From assembly GCA_021780625.1 (NCBI GenBank), contig JAJXYI010000237.1, positions 1 through 7,545 on the forward strand: DNA of 7,545 nt, written 5' to 3'. Positions 6,607 through 7,545 of this stretch are shown here, one piece after another. The position numbers and the translations under genes are program-made. Within the stretch, counting starts at the first letter, position 1. Every line of letters starts with the position of its first letter. This DNA is from a bacterium. GTDB taxonomy: Bacteria; Verrucomicrobiota; Verrucomicrobiae; Opitutales; Opitutaceae. Below the pieces are notes generated by a model that ran no database searches, was not told the origin of the DNA, and was given only the letters and a program-made list of their open reading frames with translations.

Positions 6607-7545
6607 GCGCGCAACCCAAGGTGCTCCTTATCGACGACGATCCCAGCATCGCCGACACCGTGCAGCGCGTGTTGGCGGAGGAGGGCTTCGAGGTTCTGGT
6701 GCGACGCCGCGGAGACGAGGGCCTCGCCGCCGCGCTCGCCGAACCCGTCAACGTCGTGGTCACGGACCTGCGTCTCCCGGGACTCAACGGCCTGGATCTG
6801 ACCCGTCGCCTCCGCGTGGAGCGGCCGCGGTTGCCCGTCATCCTGGTGACGGCCTTTGGCACCACCGAGACGGCGATCGAAGCAACGAAATTTGGCGCCT
6901 ACGATTACCTGCTGAAACCCTTCGCGATGCCGCAGCTCATCGAGATGGTCCGCAAGGCGGTGGACAGCAATCGGCTGATGTCGGAGCCCGTCGAACTCGG
7001 CATCCCGGCCGTCGCGCGCGACGCACTCGTCGGACGCAGCGAGGTGATGCAGGCGATCTACAAGGAGATCGGGCGCGTCGCCTCGAAACCCGTGAGCGTC
7101 CTGATCCGCGGCGAGACGGGCACGGGCAAGGAGCTGATAGCCCGGGCGCTTTACCAGCACAGCGACCGCGCCAACGCACCGTTCATTGCGGTGAATTGCG
7201 CGGCCATCCCCGAGCCTTTACTCGAGAGTGAGCTCTTCGGTCACGAGCGTGGCGCGTTCACTGGCGCCGAGACGCGGCGCATCGGCCGCTTCGAGCAGGC
7301 GAATGATGGCACGCTGTTTCTCGACGAGATCGGCGACATGACGCGCGGCACACAGGTGAAGCTCGTGCGCGTGCTTCAGGAGCAGTGCCTGCAGCGGGTG
7401 GGCGGGAAGGAGTCGATCCCGATCAACGTGCGTGTGATCGCCGCGACGCACCGCGATCTCGAGGCGGCCATCGCGCAAAAGCAGTTTCGCGAGGATCTGT
7501 ATTACCGCCTGAGCGTGGTCGTCATCACGCTCCCGCCGCTGCGCA
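6603..7545 (+). CDS. NtrC-family sigma-54-dependent response regulator (cut by window edge)
   Basis: This is a transcriptional activator that, when phosphorylated, uses ATP to open sigma-54 RNA polymerase at promoters. The visible 314 residues hold a receiver domain (about 5-120) with Asp11-Asp12, phospho-acceptor Asp55 ([10 protein letters not shown]), Thr83 and Lys105. A sigma-54 interaction AAA+ domain follows from about 141. Its motifs are Walker A GETGTGKE (170-177), the switch region [19 protein letters not shown], an intact GAFTGA loop (217-222) that contacts sigma-54, Walker [10 protein letters not shown] with Asp241-Glu242, sensor I ATHRDL, and arginine fingers in FREDLYYRL (Arg296, Arg302). 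The end of the AAA+ domain and the expected Fis-type helix-turn-helix lie beyond the window. The ATG overlaps the kinase stop (ATGA), so kinase and regulator are a cognate pair. The divergent efflux operon is the obvious candidate target, by position only. Confidence 0.97.
   Translation, partial: MSAQPKVLLIDDDPSIADTVQRVLAEEGFEVLVRRRGDEGLAAALAEPVNVVVTDLRLPGLNGLDLTRRLRVERPRLPVILVTAFGTTETAIEATKFGAYDYLLKPFAMPQLIEMVRKAVDSNRLMSEPVELGIPAVARDALVGRSEVMQAIYKEIGRVASKPVSVLIRGETGTGKELIARALYQHSDRANAPFIAVNCAAIPEPLLESELFGHERGAFTGAETRRIGRFEQANDGTLFLDEIGDMTRGTQVKLVRVLQEQCLQRVGGKESIPINVRVIAATHRDLEAAIAQKQFREDLYYRLSVVVITLPPLR

Overview
The window is a compact, GC-rich stretch of bacterial DNA. It carries two divergent operons facing away from a 214-base intergenic region (5040-5253). 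An outer-membrane lipoprotein of the NodT type and a tripartite RND pump mark the organism as Gram-negative. The style of the genes (high GC, a membrane NtrB-like kinase paired with a sigma-54 activator, an RND operon with an added receiver protein) would fit an Opitutaceae-like Verrucomicrobiota or another high-GC environmental Gram-negative. That placement is a guess from general impression, since no rRNA or marker gene is present.

Left arm (minus strand, 5039 down to 1). In transcription order it holds a stand-alone receiver-domain response regulator (154 aa), an MdtA-like periplasmic adaptor (393 aa), an MdtB/MdtC-like RND pump (1049 aa), and the first 82 codons of a NodT-family outer-membrane factor lipoprotein that runs off the left edge. 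The first two junctions are 4-base ATGA overlaps, and the pump and outer-membrane gene are separated by 2 bases, so this is almost certainly one transcript. Together the last three genes encode a complete inner membrane to outer membrane drug or solute exporter.

Right arm (plus strand, 5254 to the right edge). A membrane-bound sensor histidine kinase (450 aa) overlaps by 4 bases an NtrC-family response regulator, which has a receiver plus a sigma-54 AAA+ domain and is cut at residue 314 by the window end. Its GAFTGA loop is intact, so it should activate sigma-54 promoters.

How it may work together (inference): the kinase senses a periplasmic or envelope signal, phosphorylates the NtrC-type regulator, and this switches on the divergent efflux operon. 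A TGGCAC-N7-GC sequence just upstream of the efflux operon resembles a sigma-54 -24/-12 element, though it lies very close to the predicted start codon. The output-less receiver made first from the efflux operon could act as a phosphate sink or feedback element for the same kinase. No RNA genes, insertion sequences, CRISPR arrays, or convincing terminators were seen.
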